From: JBBTVP01 sp038063175
GTDB taxonomy: Bacteria > Patescibacteriota > Minisyncoccia > UBA6257 > 1-14-0-10-40-38
NCBI GenBank assembly: GCA_038063175.1
Contig: JBBTVP010000043.1
Coordinates: forward strand, 1-15,454
Length of the DNA stretch: 15,454 nucleotides
Direction: 5' to 3'
Each line of letters starts with the position of its first letter. Within the stretch, counting starts at the first letter, position 1. The translations under genes and the position numbers were made by a program. Shown one piece after another: positions 1 to 7,521 of this stretch. Under the pieces are notes generated by a model. The model was not told the origin of the DNA, made no database searches, and worked only from the letters and a program-made list of their open reading frames with translations.

Positions 1-2
1 AT

Positions 3-3000
3 CCGAATGGCGAAGTCCGGACCACGGTTTTCGATGGGGTGGATCGGGTTGTTGAGGAATGGCATCCACACCCTATTACGGGGACCCCGACGCTTACGTA
101 CATAAGAACGTACGTTGACGTTCTGAATCAGGTGTCCGTGCATGAGGAGTCCGTGAGCGGCGGATCTGCTTTTGTGAATAGCCACTCGATTGATCTCGAA
201 GATTCTTCGAATCAATATCTCTCGGCTTCTGATTCCGCTTCGCTTTCCGTAACGGGGGATATGACCATCGAACTATGGGCAAAACTCGAAAGCGCGCCCT
301 CGCTCGGCAACAGTTTTACCTTTGTATCGAAATTCCTGGCGCTTAACTCGAATATCTCATACCTCTTCGATTATGAAAATAACGGCGGTACCCCCCGTTT
401 CCGTCTTCTTACTTCGGCGAATGGATCAGCAGGTACTTCGATAGGGGTAAATCACACGCTCACGACCGGCGCATGGCATCATCTTGCCGTGGTCTATACC
501 GCGTCTACGGGAAGCGCTGAATTTTTCGTAGACGGGCAAAGCATCGGAGGCGGTTCAGGCTTGAGCGCCAGTATTTTCGACGGCACGGCGGACTTCCTTG
601 TAGGAGTGCGTCTTGATCCCGGGCCGACGCCAACCGCGTTTTTCGACGGATTCCTGGATGACGTTCGTCTTTGGAATGCGGCCGAGCCAAATGGAATCAT
701 TGAGGCGCATGCAACGGGGAATATCGTGGGGAATCCCGCGAACCTTATGGGACGATGGCGATTCGATAATGAGTTTTCGGACGCGAGCGGGCACGGCAAT
801 ACGCTCTCAAATATCGGGGGAGCGCAGTTTGCAACAGACATTCCCTATGGCACTGGATTAGGGTCCCTTGTCATTGATTCGTACATATACCTCGATGGGT
901 TTGGCCGCACAGTCCAAAAACGGGATCGTGCGGAAGGCGTGGGTGCGGGCGGGTTGCCGGCGTACACCGCTACCGACACCACCTACGACGCCAACGGGCG
1001 CGTGGAGAAGGTATCGGTGCCGTACCTAAGTCCCGGTTCGGCGCTCACGCAGTTGGTGACCAGTCCCGGTATGTCCACGTCCTACCAGTATGATGCGGCG
1101 GGCCGGGTGGTGAATATGACCGATATTCTCGGGAGCACAGTGATCGCCTACGACCAATGGGACGAAACGGTAACCAATCCGAACGGCGTTCTGAAGAAGC
1201 TCGGCCGCGACGCATTCGGTCACCTCGTGCGCGTGGAGGAATTTTTGTCAACTACGTTCTCGCCGTTCACCACTTCCTACGAGTGGAACGTGAACGAAAA
1301 CCTTGCGAAGATCACCGATGCGTCCGGGAACGTTCGGAATTTCACCTACGACGCGCGAGGACTTCGAATCACCGCGGAAGATCTCCACGCGGCTGGGGAT
1401 GCCACGTTCGGAACGTACTCATATGCGTACGACAATGCCGGAAATTTAATACAGAAGCAAACGCCAAAGAACCAAACGATTTTGTATGGTTACGACGCGC
1501 TGAACCGTCCCTTGACCGAAGATTTCACCGGAACCGCCGGCACCGAGGTTGTCTACACCTACGACACTTGCACGCACGGGGTTGGCCGCCGGTGCAGCGA
1601 AGTAAAATCTGATTTCAGCCGATCGATCACCTACGATCTCGCTGGCAATGCGGCAACTGAAACGTCTGTCATAAGCGGCGCGTCGTACACGACCTTCTAT
1701 GCCTACGACCAGCTTGGCACCATCACGAGGATTACCCATCCGGACAGCTCCGCCACCATCTATAGCTTGAATGAGAGTGGAAAGGTGGAAACGACTTCCT
1801 GGCAGGAGAGCGGTGTCGCCTTGCCGATATTCGTGGTCTCGAATCTCGACTATGCGCCCCACGGCGCGCTCTTGAAAATGGTTCACGGCAATGGTCTCGA
1901 GGAAATGTTCTCGTACGACGCGAACGCGAAGTACCGCCTCAAGGAACATGTGGTCGGACTCCCGGGGAGCGGCGGCAACCAGGGAGCATCGAATACAAAT
2001 TCAGTGAATCTCGAAGATGCAGAAAGTCAGTATCTCTCTATCGTGGATACCGATTCACTCTCTATTACAGGCAGTATGACGATCGAGGCGTGGGTGAAGT
2101 TGGAAAGCCAACCGGCGAGCGGGCAGAGTTTTACCGTTGCCGCAAGATATCTTCCGACGAAGATATCGTACCTCTTCGATTACGAAAACAACGGAGGCGC
2201 CCCGCAGTTCCGAATCATCACCTCGGCGAATGGAACTGCCACGCTCTCTGCTTCCGTAAACTACACGCTGGAAAATGACGCTTGGCACCATGTGGCGCTT
2301 GCGTACACCGCGTCATCGGGAAATGTTGAGTTCTTTGTTGATGGCGCAAGTATCGGTACGGGTTCCGGACTCCACACGAATCTTTACGACGGAACTGCGA
2401 GCTTCACGGTGGGAGCTCGCAACGATGCCGGTCCGACCGCGACTGCCTTCCTCGACGGACTCATAGACGAGGTACGGGTGTGGGATACCGCTCGCACGGG
2501 CGCGCAAATAGCCGCGAACCGGTGGGTGATCATTAATAGCGCGCCCCACCTCAAGGGCTCCTGGCATCTTGAGGGCGTGCTTGCCGATGCATCTGGCAAC
2601 GGCAACACTCTCACAAATTCGAATGGCGGCACCTTCTCGGCGGATGTGCCGTTCGGCAGCGGAACAGGAATGCCTTCAGTGCCTGCTCTCTCCCGTCGCG
2701 CCTATACCTACGATCCCGTGGGAAATATTCTCTCTACGGTTGAAGTAGGGAGTGGCGCCACGACTACATCAAATTATTCCTACGACGGCCTCGACCGATT
2801 GCTTAGTGCCACGGTTTCAGCCGAAACGGCGGCAGGCACCAGCCAGACACTTTCTTCATACGTATACGATTCAATCGGAAATATTTTAAGCGTCACCGAA
2901 GACGGAATTTCCACGGTGTACACGTACGCCGGCAATCAAGGCACGAGCTACGCGAACCCCCACGCCGCAACCCAAATCGGCTCTCTCGCATTGAACTACG

Positions 3001-4247
3001 ATAAGAACGGCAACCTTACGACCCGCTCCGACCGTGTCTCCCACACCTGGGACTACAATAACCGCCTGAAGAAGGTGACCCTCCCCGATCGGAACTCGGT
3101 CTTCTTCACCTATGATTCTTCCGGCACCCGCCTCACCATAAAGCCCTCCCAATCAGCTACCACCACCTACGCCACAAGCTACTTCAACGTGACGGGGGCG
3201 ACCTCGACCGCGCATATCTTCGGAAACGGGAACCCCGTGGCTAGCGTAGAATCCGTCTCCGGAACGAATCCCCGCCTCTTCTTTACCCACTCCGACCACC
3301 TCCGCTCGATCTCGCTTGTAACTGATGAGGCATCTGATATCGCGGAATCTGTCTCCTATACTCCCTTCGGTCGCATTGTCTTTGCGGCCGGCTCCCATCG
3401 CGAGCAGCGCAAATTCACTGGGCATGAGTATGACGCGGAGTCGAGTTATACCTATGCAAAGGCGAGGTATCTCGACACGAACTTCGGACGGTTCCTTTCC
3501 CAAGACCCAGCATTTGTGGCGATTGGGGATCGTCAATTAGTCGGCGAAAAGACAGGACGTCAACTCGAACAAATCTTAGTTGACCCGCAAGCAATGAACT
3601 CCTATGCTTACGCAAAAAACAACCCAATTAAGTTTGTAGATCCGACAGGGGAGTATATCGAAAGTGCGCTTGATGTTGCCTTTATCGGCTATGATATCCA
3701 CGACATTCGAACTAATGGCGCCAATTTCACGAATGTTGCTTCGCTTGTGGGAGATATTGCGGGTCTTCTTTTGCCGGGGATCACCGGTGTTGGTGCAGGG
3801 ATCAAAGCAGTAGATAAGACTATCGATGCAGTTAGAGGAATAGACAAAGCTCTTGATGTAGGAGAAGCTACGGTAAAGGGAGCTGATAACGTTGGAGAAG
3901 CCGTAAGAGCCGTTGATGATACAATTCAAGGTGCGGGACAAAGCGCTCCGGACTTTATAGTAAGTCCAGGAGGAACTGCTTTTCCGGTGCCGAAGGGAGC
4001 AACTGGGCCCACCCCAACGCGCGGAAAGGGATTTCAATATCAGGGAGGACAAGGAGGAAATGGATTGCATCCCGATGTCAGCGGCTTTCGTATGATGGAT
4101 CCGAAAACATACGGTAAATATCAATACCCTAATGGCTATGGTTCTTACTTTAAGGTTGAAAATTTTGATGAAATAACACTGAACCCATTAACGGGAGAGA
4201 AGCTACTTAATCCGAGTAATCCTTGGTGGCATATACCTGCACAATAA
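3..4247 (+). CDS. RHS/YD-repeat polymorphic toxin with two LamG domains (5' end outside window)
   Basis: The frame is open to the left edge, so the true start is upstream; the GTG at 39 is only an internal codon. At least 1,414 residues are present. YD-type repeats run through the protein (YDAAGRV, YDARGLR, YDNAGNL, YDALNRP, YDPVGNIL, YDSIGNIL, YDKNGNL), as in RHS proteins that build a hollow beta-shell around a toxin. Two LamG-like domains interrupt the repeats (about 174-858 and 1992-2670). The conserved RHS core end follows: HSDHLRS, YTPFGRI, REQRKFTGHEYD, ARYLDTNFGRFLSQDP, NSYAYAKNNPIKFVDPTG. In studied RHS proteins the toxin tip is released at a DPxG-type motif, here DPTG at 3639-3650. 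The 198 residues after it are the variable toxin module. Base composition falls from GC-rich in the core to AT-rich in the tip, as expected for an exchangeable module. The next gene starts 4 bases after the stop and is the likely immunity gene. Delivery route is unknown. Confidence 0.93.
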   Translation, partial: PNGEVRTTVFDGVDRVVEEWHPHPITGTPTLTYIRTYVDVLNQVSVHEESVSGGSAFVNSHSIDLEDSSNQYLSASDSASLSVTGDMTIELWAKLESAPSLGNSFTFVSKFLALNSNISYLFDYENNGGTPRFRLLTSANGSAGTSIGVNHTLTTGAWHHLAVVYTASTGSAEFFVDGQSIGGGSGLSASIFDGTADFLVGVRLDPGPTPTAFFDGFLDDVRLWNAAEPNGIIEAHATGNIVGNPANLMGRWRFDNEFSDASGHGNTLSNIGGAQFATDIPYGTGLGSLVIDSYIYLDGFGRTVQKRDRAEGVGAGGLPAYTATDTTYDANGRVEKVSVPYLSPGSALTQLVTSPGMSTSYQYDAAGRVVNMTDILGSTVIAYDQWDETVTNPNGVLKKLGRDAFGHLVRVEEFLSTTFSPFTTSYEWNVNENLAKITDASGNVRNFTYDARGLRITAEDLHAAGDATFGTYSYAYDNAGNLIQKQTPKNQTILYGYDALNRPLTEDFTGTAGTEVVYTYDTCTHGVGRRCSEVKSDFSRSITYDLAGNAATETSVISGASYTTFYAYDQLGTITRITHPDSSATIYSLNESGKVETTSWQESGVALPIFVVSNLDYAPHGALLKMVHGNGLEEMFSYDANAKYRLKEHVVGLPGSGGNQGASNTNSVNLEDAESQYLSIVDTDSLSITGSMTIEAWVKLESQPASGQSFTVAARYLPTKISYLFDYENNGGAPQFRIITSANGTATLSASVNYTLENDAWHHVALAYTASSGNVEFFVDGASIGTGSGLHTNLYDGTASFTVGARNDAGPTATAFLDGLIDEVRVWDTARTGAQIAANRWVIINSAPHLKGSWHLEGVLADASGNGNTLTNSNGGTFSADVPFGSGTGMPSVPALSRRAYTYDPVGNILSTVEVGSGATTTSNYSYDGLDRLLSATVSAETAAGTSQTLSSYVYDSIGNILSVTEDGISTVYTYAGNQGTSYANPHAATQIGSLALNYDKNGNLTTRSDRVSHTWDYNNRLKKVTLPDRNSVFFTYDSSGTRLTIKPSQSATTTYATSYFNVTGATSTAHIFGNGNPVASVESVSGTNPRLFFTHSDHLRSISLVTDEASDIAESVSYTPFGRIVFAAGSHREQRKFTGHEYDAESSYTYAKARYLDTNFGRFLSQDPAFVAIGDRQLVGEKTGRQLEQILVDPQAMNSYAYAKNNPIKFVDPTGEYIESALDVAFIGYDIHDIRTNGANFTNVASLVGDIAGLLLPGITGVGAGIKAVDKTIDAVRGIDKALDVGEATVKGADNVGEAVRAVDDTIQGAGQSAPDFIVSPGGTAFPVPKGATGPTPTRGKGFQYQGGQGGNGLHPDVSGFRMMDPKTYGKYQYPNGYGSYFKVENFDEITLNPLTGEKLLNPSNPWWHIPAQ
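174..858 (+). repeat. LamG-like domain copy 1 inside the RHS gene
   Basis: A laminin-G / concanavalin A-like jelly-roll domain of about 225 residues. Marks are MTIELWAKLES, YLFDYENNGG, AWHHLAVVYTAS, AEFFVDGQSIG, FFDGFLDDVRLWNAA and the closing GRWRFDNEFSDASGHGN. Domains of this family bind sugars or surface ligands, so it may help attach the toxin to a cell surface (inference). It is a diverged duplicate of the domain at 1992-2670, with long aligned stretches such as SYLFDYENNGG in both. Confidence 0.85.
1992..2670 (+). repeat. LamG-like domain copy 2 inside the RHS gene
   Basis: Second LamG-like domain, with MTIEAWVKLES, SYLFDYENNGG, AWHHVALAYTASSG, VEFFVDGASIG, FLDGLIDEVRVWDTA and GSWHLEGVLADASGNGN. 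It aligns end to end with copy 1 and is also similar at the DNA level (compare 359-435 with 2165-2240). YD repeats lie on both sides (YDANAKYRL before it, YDPVGNILS after), so it is an insertion between strands of the RHS shell and not an N-terminal appendage. Confidence 0.85.
3651..4244 (+). other. Variable C-terminal toxin tip of the large RHS protein
   Basis: About 198 residues after the DPTG motif. The first part is a hydrophobic pre-toxin stretch (FTNVASLVGDIAGLLLPGITG) typical of the linker in polymorphic toxins, then an acidic/valine-rich helix region (DKTIDAVRGIDKALD, VKGADNVGEAVRAVDD). The last 100 residues are the probable effector: DFIVSPGG, PVPKGATGPTPTRGKGF, a glycine-rich patch GGQGGNGLHPDVSGFRMMDP, PNGYGSYFKV, NPLTGEK and the terminal WWHIPAQ. 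I have the impression of a C-terminal domain common in many RHS and hemagglutinin-type toxins (MDP, P-GY, NP-TG and a terminal H-I-P), but I cannot name the Pfam entry with certainty and do not assign an activity. Confidence 0.7.
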
Positions 4248-4251
4248 ACAT

Positions 4252-4662
4252 ATGACTTCATCTGAACACAAAGAATCAATATTAAAAGTTATTGAAGGGC
4301 GTAAGTTGATGCACATTACCTTTATTGGGGATAAGAATGGGTACGTGATTTTCAACTTCGATGGTCCTTCTCTTCAGGCTTACACTCCTCCAAAAATCAA
4401 GAGCGGGAAAACAGCTTTCAGATTAGGAGAGTCGGGCTATTACGATTCGCTTTGTAGCCAAATTACTAAGACAGTAAAAGCAATTAGCGAAGAACTAGAA
4501 AAAATAACAATAGAATTTGAAGATAAGACTCAAATTGAAATCTCTTTAAAAGATGAAGATAGTGTTTGCGCTGAATCCGCCATGTTTAATGTAAACATGG
4601 GAAGTAAAGAATGGATGGTTTGGCGCCCAGGAGACGAAGAACTTTCCTTTTCCAAGGATTAA
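4252..4662 (+). CDS. Probable immunity protein for the RHS toxin
   Basis: A 136-residue cytoplasmic protein with no signal peptide or membrane segment. It starts 4 bases after the RHS stop and has no visible Shine-Dalgarno, so it is probably translated by coupling to the toxin gene. The sequence has alternating beta-strand and helix character: MHITFIGDKNGYVIFNF, then a helix rich in Lys/Glu (ITKTVKAISEELEKI), then ITIEFEDKTQIEISL and a C-terminal WMVWRPGDEEL. It is acidic, as many immunity proteins to nuclease-type toxins are. I do not recognise the family. The immunity call rests on position, small size, AT-rich composition matching the toxin tip, and the known toxin-immunity order of RHS loci. 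Confidence 0.65.
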   Translation: MTSSEHKESILKVIEGRKLMHITFIGDKNGYVIFNFDGPSLQAYTPPKIKSGKTAFRLGESGYYDSLCSQITKTVKAISEELEKITIEFEDKTQIEISLKDEDSVCAESAMFNVNMGSKEWMVWRPGDEELSFSKD

Positions 4663-4738
4663 GATATGTTTGGAAGTAAATATATCGGAATTGCAACAGT
4701 CATTGTTTGATTCTTGAGTAAGTGGTGTACATTAAAAA

Positions 4739-5218
4739 ATGAAAAATTCAGAACACGAAAGTCCACTCAGGAAACTTTTTTCGAAGGCTCATAATCAAAA
4801 ATTTGAGCCTCTCGAAGGATTTGATGAGGCGAAGAAATACGATGATGGATATTTAATTATGGAAGGAGATGATGGAGGTCAAATTTATCTCTCTATTCCG
4901 GCTAAATTGATAACCATTCCCGAGGTAAATTGTCAGAAGTTGCTTGAAGCCATTGATGGTGCAATTTGGGGTGATCTTGAAATGGCTCGCATTTGTTACG
5001 AAAGAATTGAAATAAATCAGGGGATAGTAGGAGGTATGGGAGGTGGGATGGCGACTAGTAGTCTTTGGCTTCATAACAATCTCGAAGTCGCACGGAAAGA
5101 GATCAACTTATTTTTAAGAAATGTTTTACCAGAAAAAGAAGCTAGGGAAACACTCGGGAAAATTAAAGAGAAAATAATTAACTTCGACAAAAAACGAAGA
5201 GTATTGCCTCTTCCTTAA
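4739..5218 (+). CDS. Hypothetical protein, possible orphan immunity protein
   Basis: A 159-residue soluble protein I do not recognise. Visible features are a Lys-rich N-terminus, a beta-rich middle (YDDGYLIMEGDDGGQIYLSI, AKLITIPEV), the unusual glycine/methionine run GGMGGGMATSSLWL at about residues 97-110, and a C-terminal helical, Lys/Glu-rich tail. It sits 76 bases after the likely immunity gene, and a -10-like TACATT (4728-4733) lies 5 bases before its ATG, so it may have its own leaderless promoter. No RHS core lies directly in front of it. Small AT-rich genes in this position downstream of RHS genes are often immunity genes kept after their toxin tip was replaced. That role is inference. 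Confidence 0.5.
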   Translation: MKNSEHESPLRKLFSKAHNQKFEPLEGFDEAKKYDDGYLIMEGDDGGQIYLSIPAKLITIPEVNCQKLLEAIDGAIWGDLEMARICYERIEINQGIVGGMGGGMATSSLWLHNNLEVARKEINLFLRNVLPEKEARETLGKIKEKIINFDKKRRVLPLP

Positions 5219-5256
5219 TTTGGTTCAAAAGCCAATTAGACAAAATAAATCCTAGA

Positions 5257-5982
5257 ATGGATAAAAACTTAATTAAACTCGACGACGAAAAAAGTGTGAT
5301 GCAGTTTTTGGGCCAGCCTCTGAATAAAATTGCTGAAGCGGTAATTGGGCTAGTTGGGTCAGAAGGAAAGGAGTGGAGATTGTCAGCCGGCAAAATTCTC
5401 CACGCGGCAATTAAGGGTAATTTATTCACGCAACTCAGCAGAGAAATCGAAAAATATCGTGAAGAAGGAAAGATTAAAGAAAATTATTTCGCTACACATA
5501 AAAGTCGAGCATCACTTTACGAGTTGCTAAAATTTTTAGATGAAGAGGTGCCCACAGAGGAGCTTTTTATTGCAATGAAATCAATATTCATTTCTAGTAT
5601 TAGTAAAGACTCTACTGAATTTGATGAGAGTCTAGCATATGAATTTTTACAAACTGCAAAAAAGTTAAGTGGGACCGAAATCTTAATACTTAAGGCAAAT
5701 TTTGAGATAGCTCAGAATAATATATCGGAGGCCGTGTCAAAAGACGCTATACATGACGGGAATAGTCGGCGGCATATATGGTGGCGAGTGGTTGCAAGAC
5801 AGATGGGTCTTGGCGAGCTCTATTCAATCGTACAAAAGTACGAAAAAAATTTAGAATCTTTAGGATTAATTTCTCCCAGAAACGAGAGGGAGAATTTAGC
5901 AGATATGTTTGAGCCAACACAAAAATTTAGACTTACGGAAATGGGATGTAAGTTTTGTGAGTTTATAACAAGATATAAGTAA
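5257..5982 (+). CDS. Hypothetical helical protein, possibly abortive-infection or immunity type
   Basis: A 241-residue protein, mostly helical and rich in Lys and Glu. The N-terminal third contains FLGQPLNKIAEAVIGLVGSEGKEWRL, resembling the start of DUF4393/Abi-alpha-like proteins, though I cannot confirm this without a profile search. The C-terminal third (NLESLGLISPR to RLTEMGCKFCEFI, about residues 193-238) has the pattern of a winged-helix module, with 'LGLI' before a turn and 'LTEMG' in the wing/helix. There is no signal peptide and no transmembrane segment. It begins 38 bases after the previous gene and continues the AT-rich block behind the RHS toxin. An immunity, defence or regulatory role is possible; none is proven. 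Confidence 0.45.
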   Translation: MDKNLIKLDDEKSVMQFLGQPLNKIAEAVIGLVGSEGKEWRLSAGKILHAAIKGNLFTQLSREIEKYREEGKIKENYFATHKSRASLYELLKFLDEEVPTEELFIAMKSIFISSISKDSTEFDESLAYEFLQTAKKLSGTEILILKANFEIAQNNISEAVSKDAIHDGNSRRHIWWRVVARQMGLGELYSIVQKYEKNLESLGLISPRNERENLADMFEPTQKFRLTEMGCKFCEFITRYK

Positions 5983-6149
5983 TAAATATGCGAGAATACC
6001 CCGCATGGATTGCCATACCCCTTCGAAGTAGTCCATACCTTCAAAATTACCAAAAAGACAGTAAGAAGCTCCAAGGATTCACCCTCATTCTCTAGGTTGC
6101 TAACGGTGGTATTGCAAGCCGAATTCCAAAATCCTAAGCAGGTGTCGGC

Positions 6150-6200
6150 CAGCGCATTTTCACTGGGCATGAGTATGACGCGGAGTCGAGTTATGCTTAT
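6150..6200 (+). pseudogene. RHS core scar (remnant of a lost toxin module)
   Basis: These 51 bases match 3405-3455 of the large RHS gene at 47 positions, including 36 identical bases in a row (6159-6194 against 3414-3449). In frame they read QRIFTGHEYDAESSYAY, the RHS core motif that directly precedes a toxin tip. The frame has a TAA just upstream and ends at a TGA at 6228, so nothing functional remains. Such scraps are left when toxin tips are exchanged by recombination at the conserved core. The rest of the 280-base gap (5983-6262) holds no gene I can support; its last part carries the promoter of the protease gene. Confidence 0.85.
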
Positions 6201-6226
6201 AATCAACGCACCTCTGCTGCCAGCTA

Positions 6227-6255
6227 TTGACAACACGATGGTTATCGCGTAACAT
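6227..6255 (+). promoter_or_regulatory. Promoter of the serine protease gene (leaderless)
   Basis: A perfect -35 TTGACA (6227-6232), a 17-base spacer and a -10 TAACAT (6250-6255). Transcription should begin around 6262-6263, which is the first base of the ATG, so the mRNA would be leaderless. This decides the start: the longer frame from 6227 would begin inside the -35 box. Confidence 0.65.
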
Positions 6256-6262
6256 ATGCGAT

Positions 6263-7471
6263 ATGTCTTTTCTGTCTTCGCTTGCGGCAAAAATTTTAAT
6301 TCCAGCAATTCTTTTCGTGGGAATTGGAATCGGTTTTTTTATTGGAAACATCGACAGTGATCAGCCGCTCGAGGCAAATCTTGCTTCTACGGTTGGAGGG
6401 GCAGCAACGACTACCGCCGTTGAAAAAATTGATCCCGTTGAAATAGAAACGGTAATTGCCCCGAAAGCGTTAGAAGAATCTGCTCCAGCAAAGAAACAAA
6501 CAATACCGCCACCCTCAAAACCCTTACCACCGCCTCCTCCCGCGTCAGTACCAACTCCAGACGCGCCGTTTGCGTTTGATCAAAAATGGAGAGATGCGGT
6601 TGTTAATCTTTATTGCCAATGGCCAATGGGCGGCGGTATTTCAAGCGGGAGCGGTGTAGTGATTGATCCTCGAGGTATCATTCTTACCAGCGCCCACGTA
6701 GCCATCGATTTTCTGTACTACGATACGCCAAAAACTTCCCCCTCACCCGTGGATTGCTGGGTTCGTACCGGTTCGCCTTCGCAAAATATATATCGCGCAA
6801 AACTTATGTATATTCCTGCGGACTATATCGCAGAGGATCTCAAAGGCGTTGGAAGATTTATTCCAGAAGAAAATATTGTATACGGGAAAGACGACTACGG
6901 ATTGCTCGTGATCACAAAAACCGTTGATCCAAAGGGAACGCTTCCCGCTTCGTTCCCATACATTCCGCTCGATGCCAGATCGATTTCCATACCCGGATCG
7001 CACATGTACATGATCGGCTATGCGGCAAGCTATCTCGGTTCAATTGCGATAATGAAAGGGCTCCCGCTTATGAGCTCTCCGGTGATTTTGGATTCAGTTG
7101 AGCCCATAAAGAACGGCTCAACGCTCGATACGCTTATTTTTAACGGATCAGTTGCTGGTCAACACGGATCTTCCGGGGGAGCAGTCGTGAGAACAGGCGG
7201 AAAACTTATCGCGATACCGACTTACTTCAAAGAAGAAGGTCCAACTACCGGAGAAAGTATTCTCGGCGCAATTACAATCGACTACGTGAATAGAGATATG
7301 AAAATAGATACCGGAGTTACGCTTGAAGAATTTATCGCAAGCGATACGCCGCAAGCGCTCTTGCAGGCATTCCTCACGGGAAAGGCCCCTCAATATCATA
7401 AGCAGTATGTGGATGCATACGCGAAATTAAACACGAAGGGCACAATATTTATTGTCCCCGGAGGTTACTGA
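6263..7471 (+). CDS. Membrane-anchored trypsin-like serine protease (S1 type)
   Basis: A 402-residue protein. Residues 6-28 form a single N-terminal membrane anchor (AAKILIPAILFVGIGIGFFIG), followed by a proline-rich linker (about 80-100, PPPSKPLPPPPPASVP) and then the protease domain outside the membrane. The catalytic triad is visible: His145 in LTSAHVAID, Asp211 in KDDYGLLVI and Ser304 in GQHGSSGGAVV, the GxSGG motif. The preceding GSGVVIDPRGIILTSAHV is the classic pattern of DegP/trypsin-fold proteases. Cys118 and Cys165 could form a disulfide. There is no PDZ domain, and the roughly 95 residues after the active serine are otherwise ordinary protease fold. It is followed by an S49 peptidase and a membrane protein, suggesting an envelope proteolysis or quality-control set. 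The substrate is unknown. The ATG at 6263 was chosen over the frame start at 6227 because of the promoter position. Confidence 0.85.
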   Translation: MSFLSSLAAKILIPAILFVGIGIGFFIGNIDSDQPLEANLASTVGGAATTTAVEKIDPVEIETVIAPKALEESAPAKKQTIPPPSKPLPPPPPASVPTPDAPFAFDQKWRDAVVNLYCQWPMGGGISSGSGVVIDPRGIILTSAHVAIDFLYYDTPKTSPSPVDCWVRTGSPSQNIYRAKLMYIPADYIAEDLKGVGRFIPEENIVYGKDDYGLLVITKTVDPKGTLPASFPYIPLDARSISIPGSHMYMIGYAASYLGSIAIMKGLPLMSSPVILDSVEPIKNGSTLDTLIFNGSVAGQHGSSGGAVVRTGGKLIAIPTYFKEEGPTTGESILGAITIDYVNRDMKIDTGVTLEEFIASDTPQALLQAFLTGKAPQYHKQYVDAYAKLNTKGTIFIVPGGY

Positions 7472-7481
7472 ACACTTAATA

Positions 7482-7510
7482 TTGCGATTTCTTCCTAACT
7501 AGCTTATAGT
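7482..7510 (+). promoter_or_regulatory. Promoter of the SppA-like gene
   Basis: TTGCGA (7482-7487), 17-base spacer, TATAGT (7505-7510). The ATG at 7522 follows 11 bases after the -10 box, leaving no room for a Shine-Dalgarno. Confidence 0.5.
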
Positions 7511-7521
7511 GATGAAATTCT

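Noticed and set aside
1446..1949. Long open frame on the - strand inside the RHS gene (167 codons), and similar ones at 494-841 and 3153-3536
   Set aside because: They lie opposite the GC-rich RHS coding frame, have Arg/Ser-rich low-quality sequence, and no motif or ribosome site.
3576..4124. 182-codon frame on the - strand opposite the toxin tip
   Set aside because: The + strand frame is continuous with the RHS protein; the antisense product is Ser/Ile-rich without recognisable features.
5820..6308. 162-codon frame on the - strand across the scar, and an 80-codon + frame at 6010-6252
   Set aside because: Both run across the RHS scar in the wrong frame (the + frame reads the core bases out of phase) and overlap real genes or the promoter.
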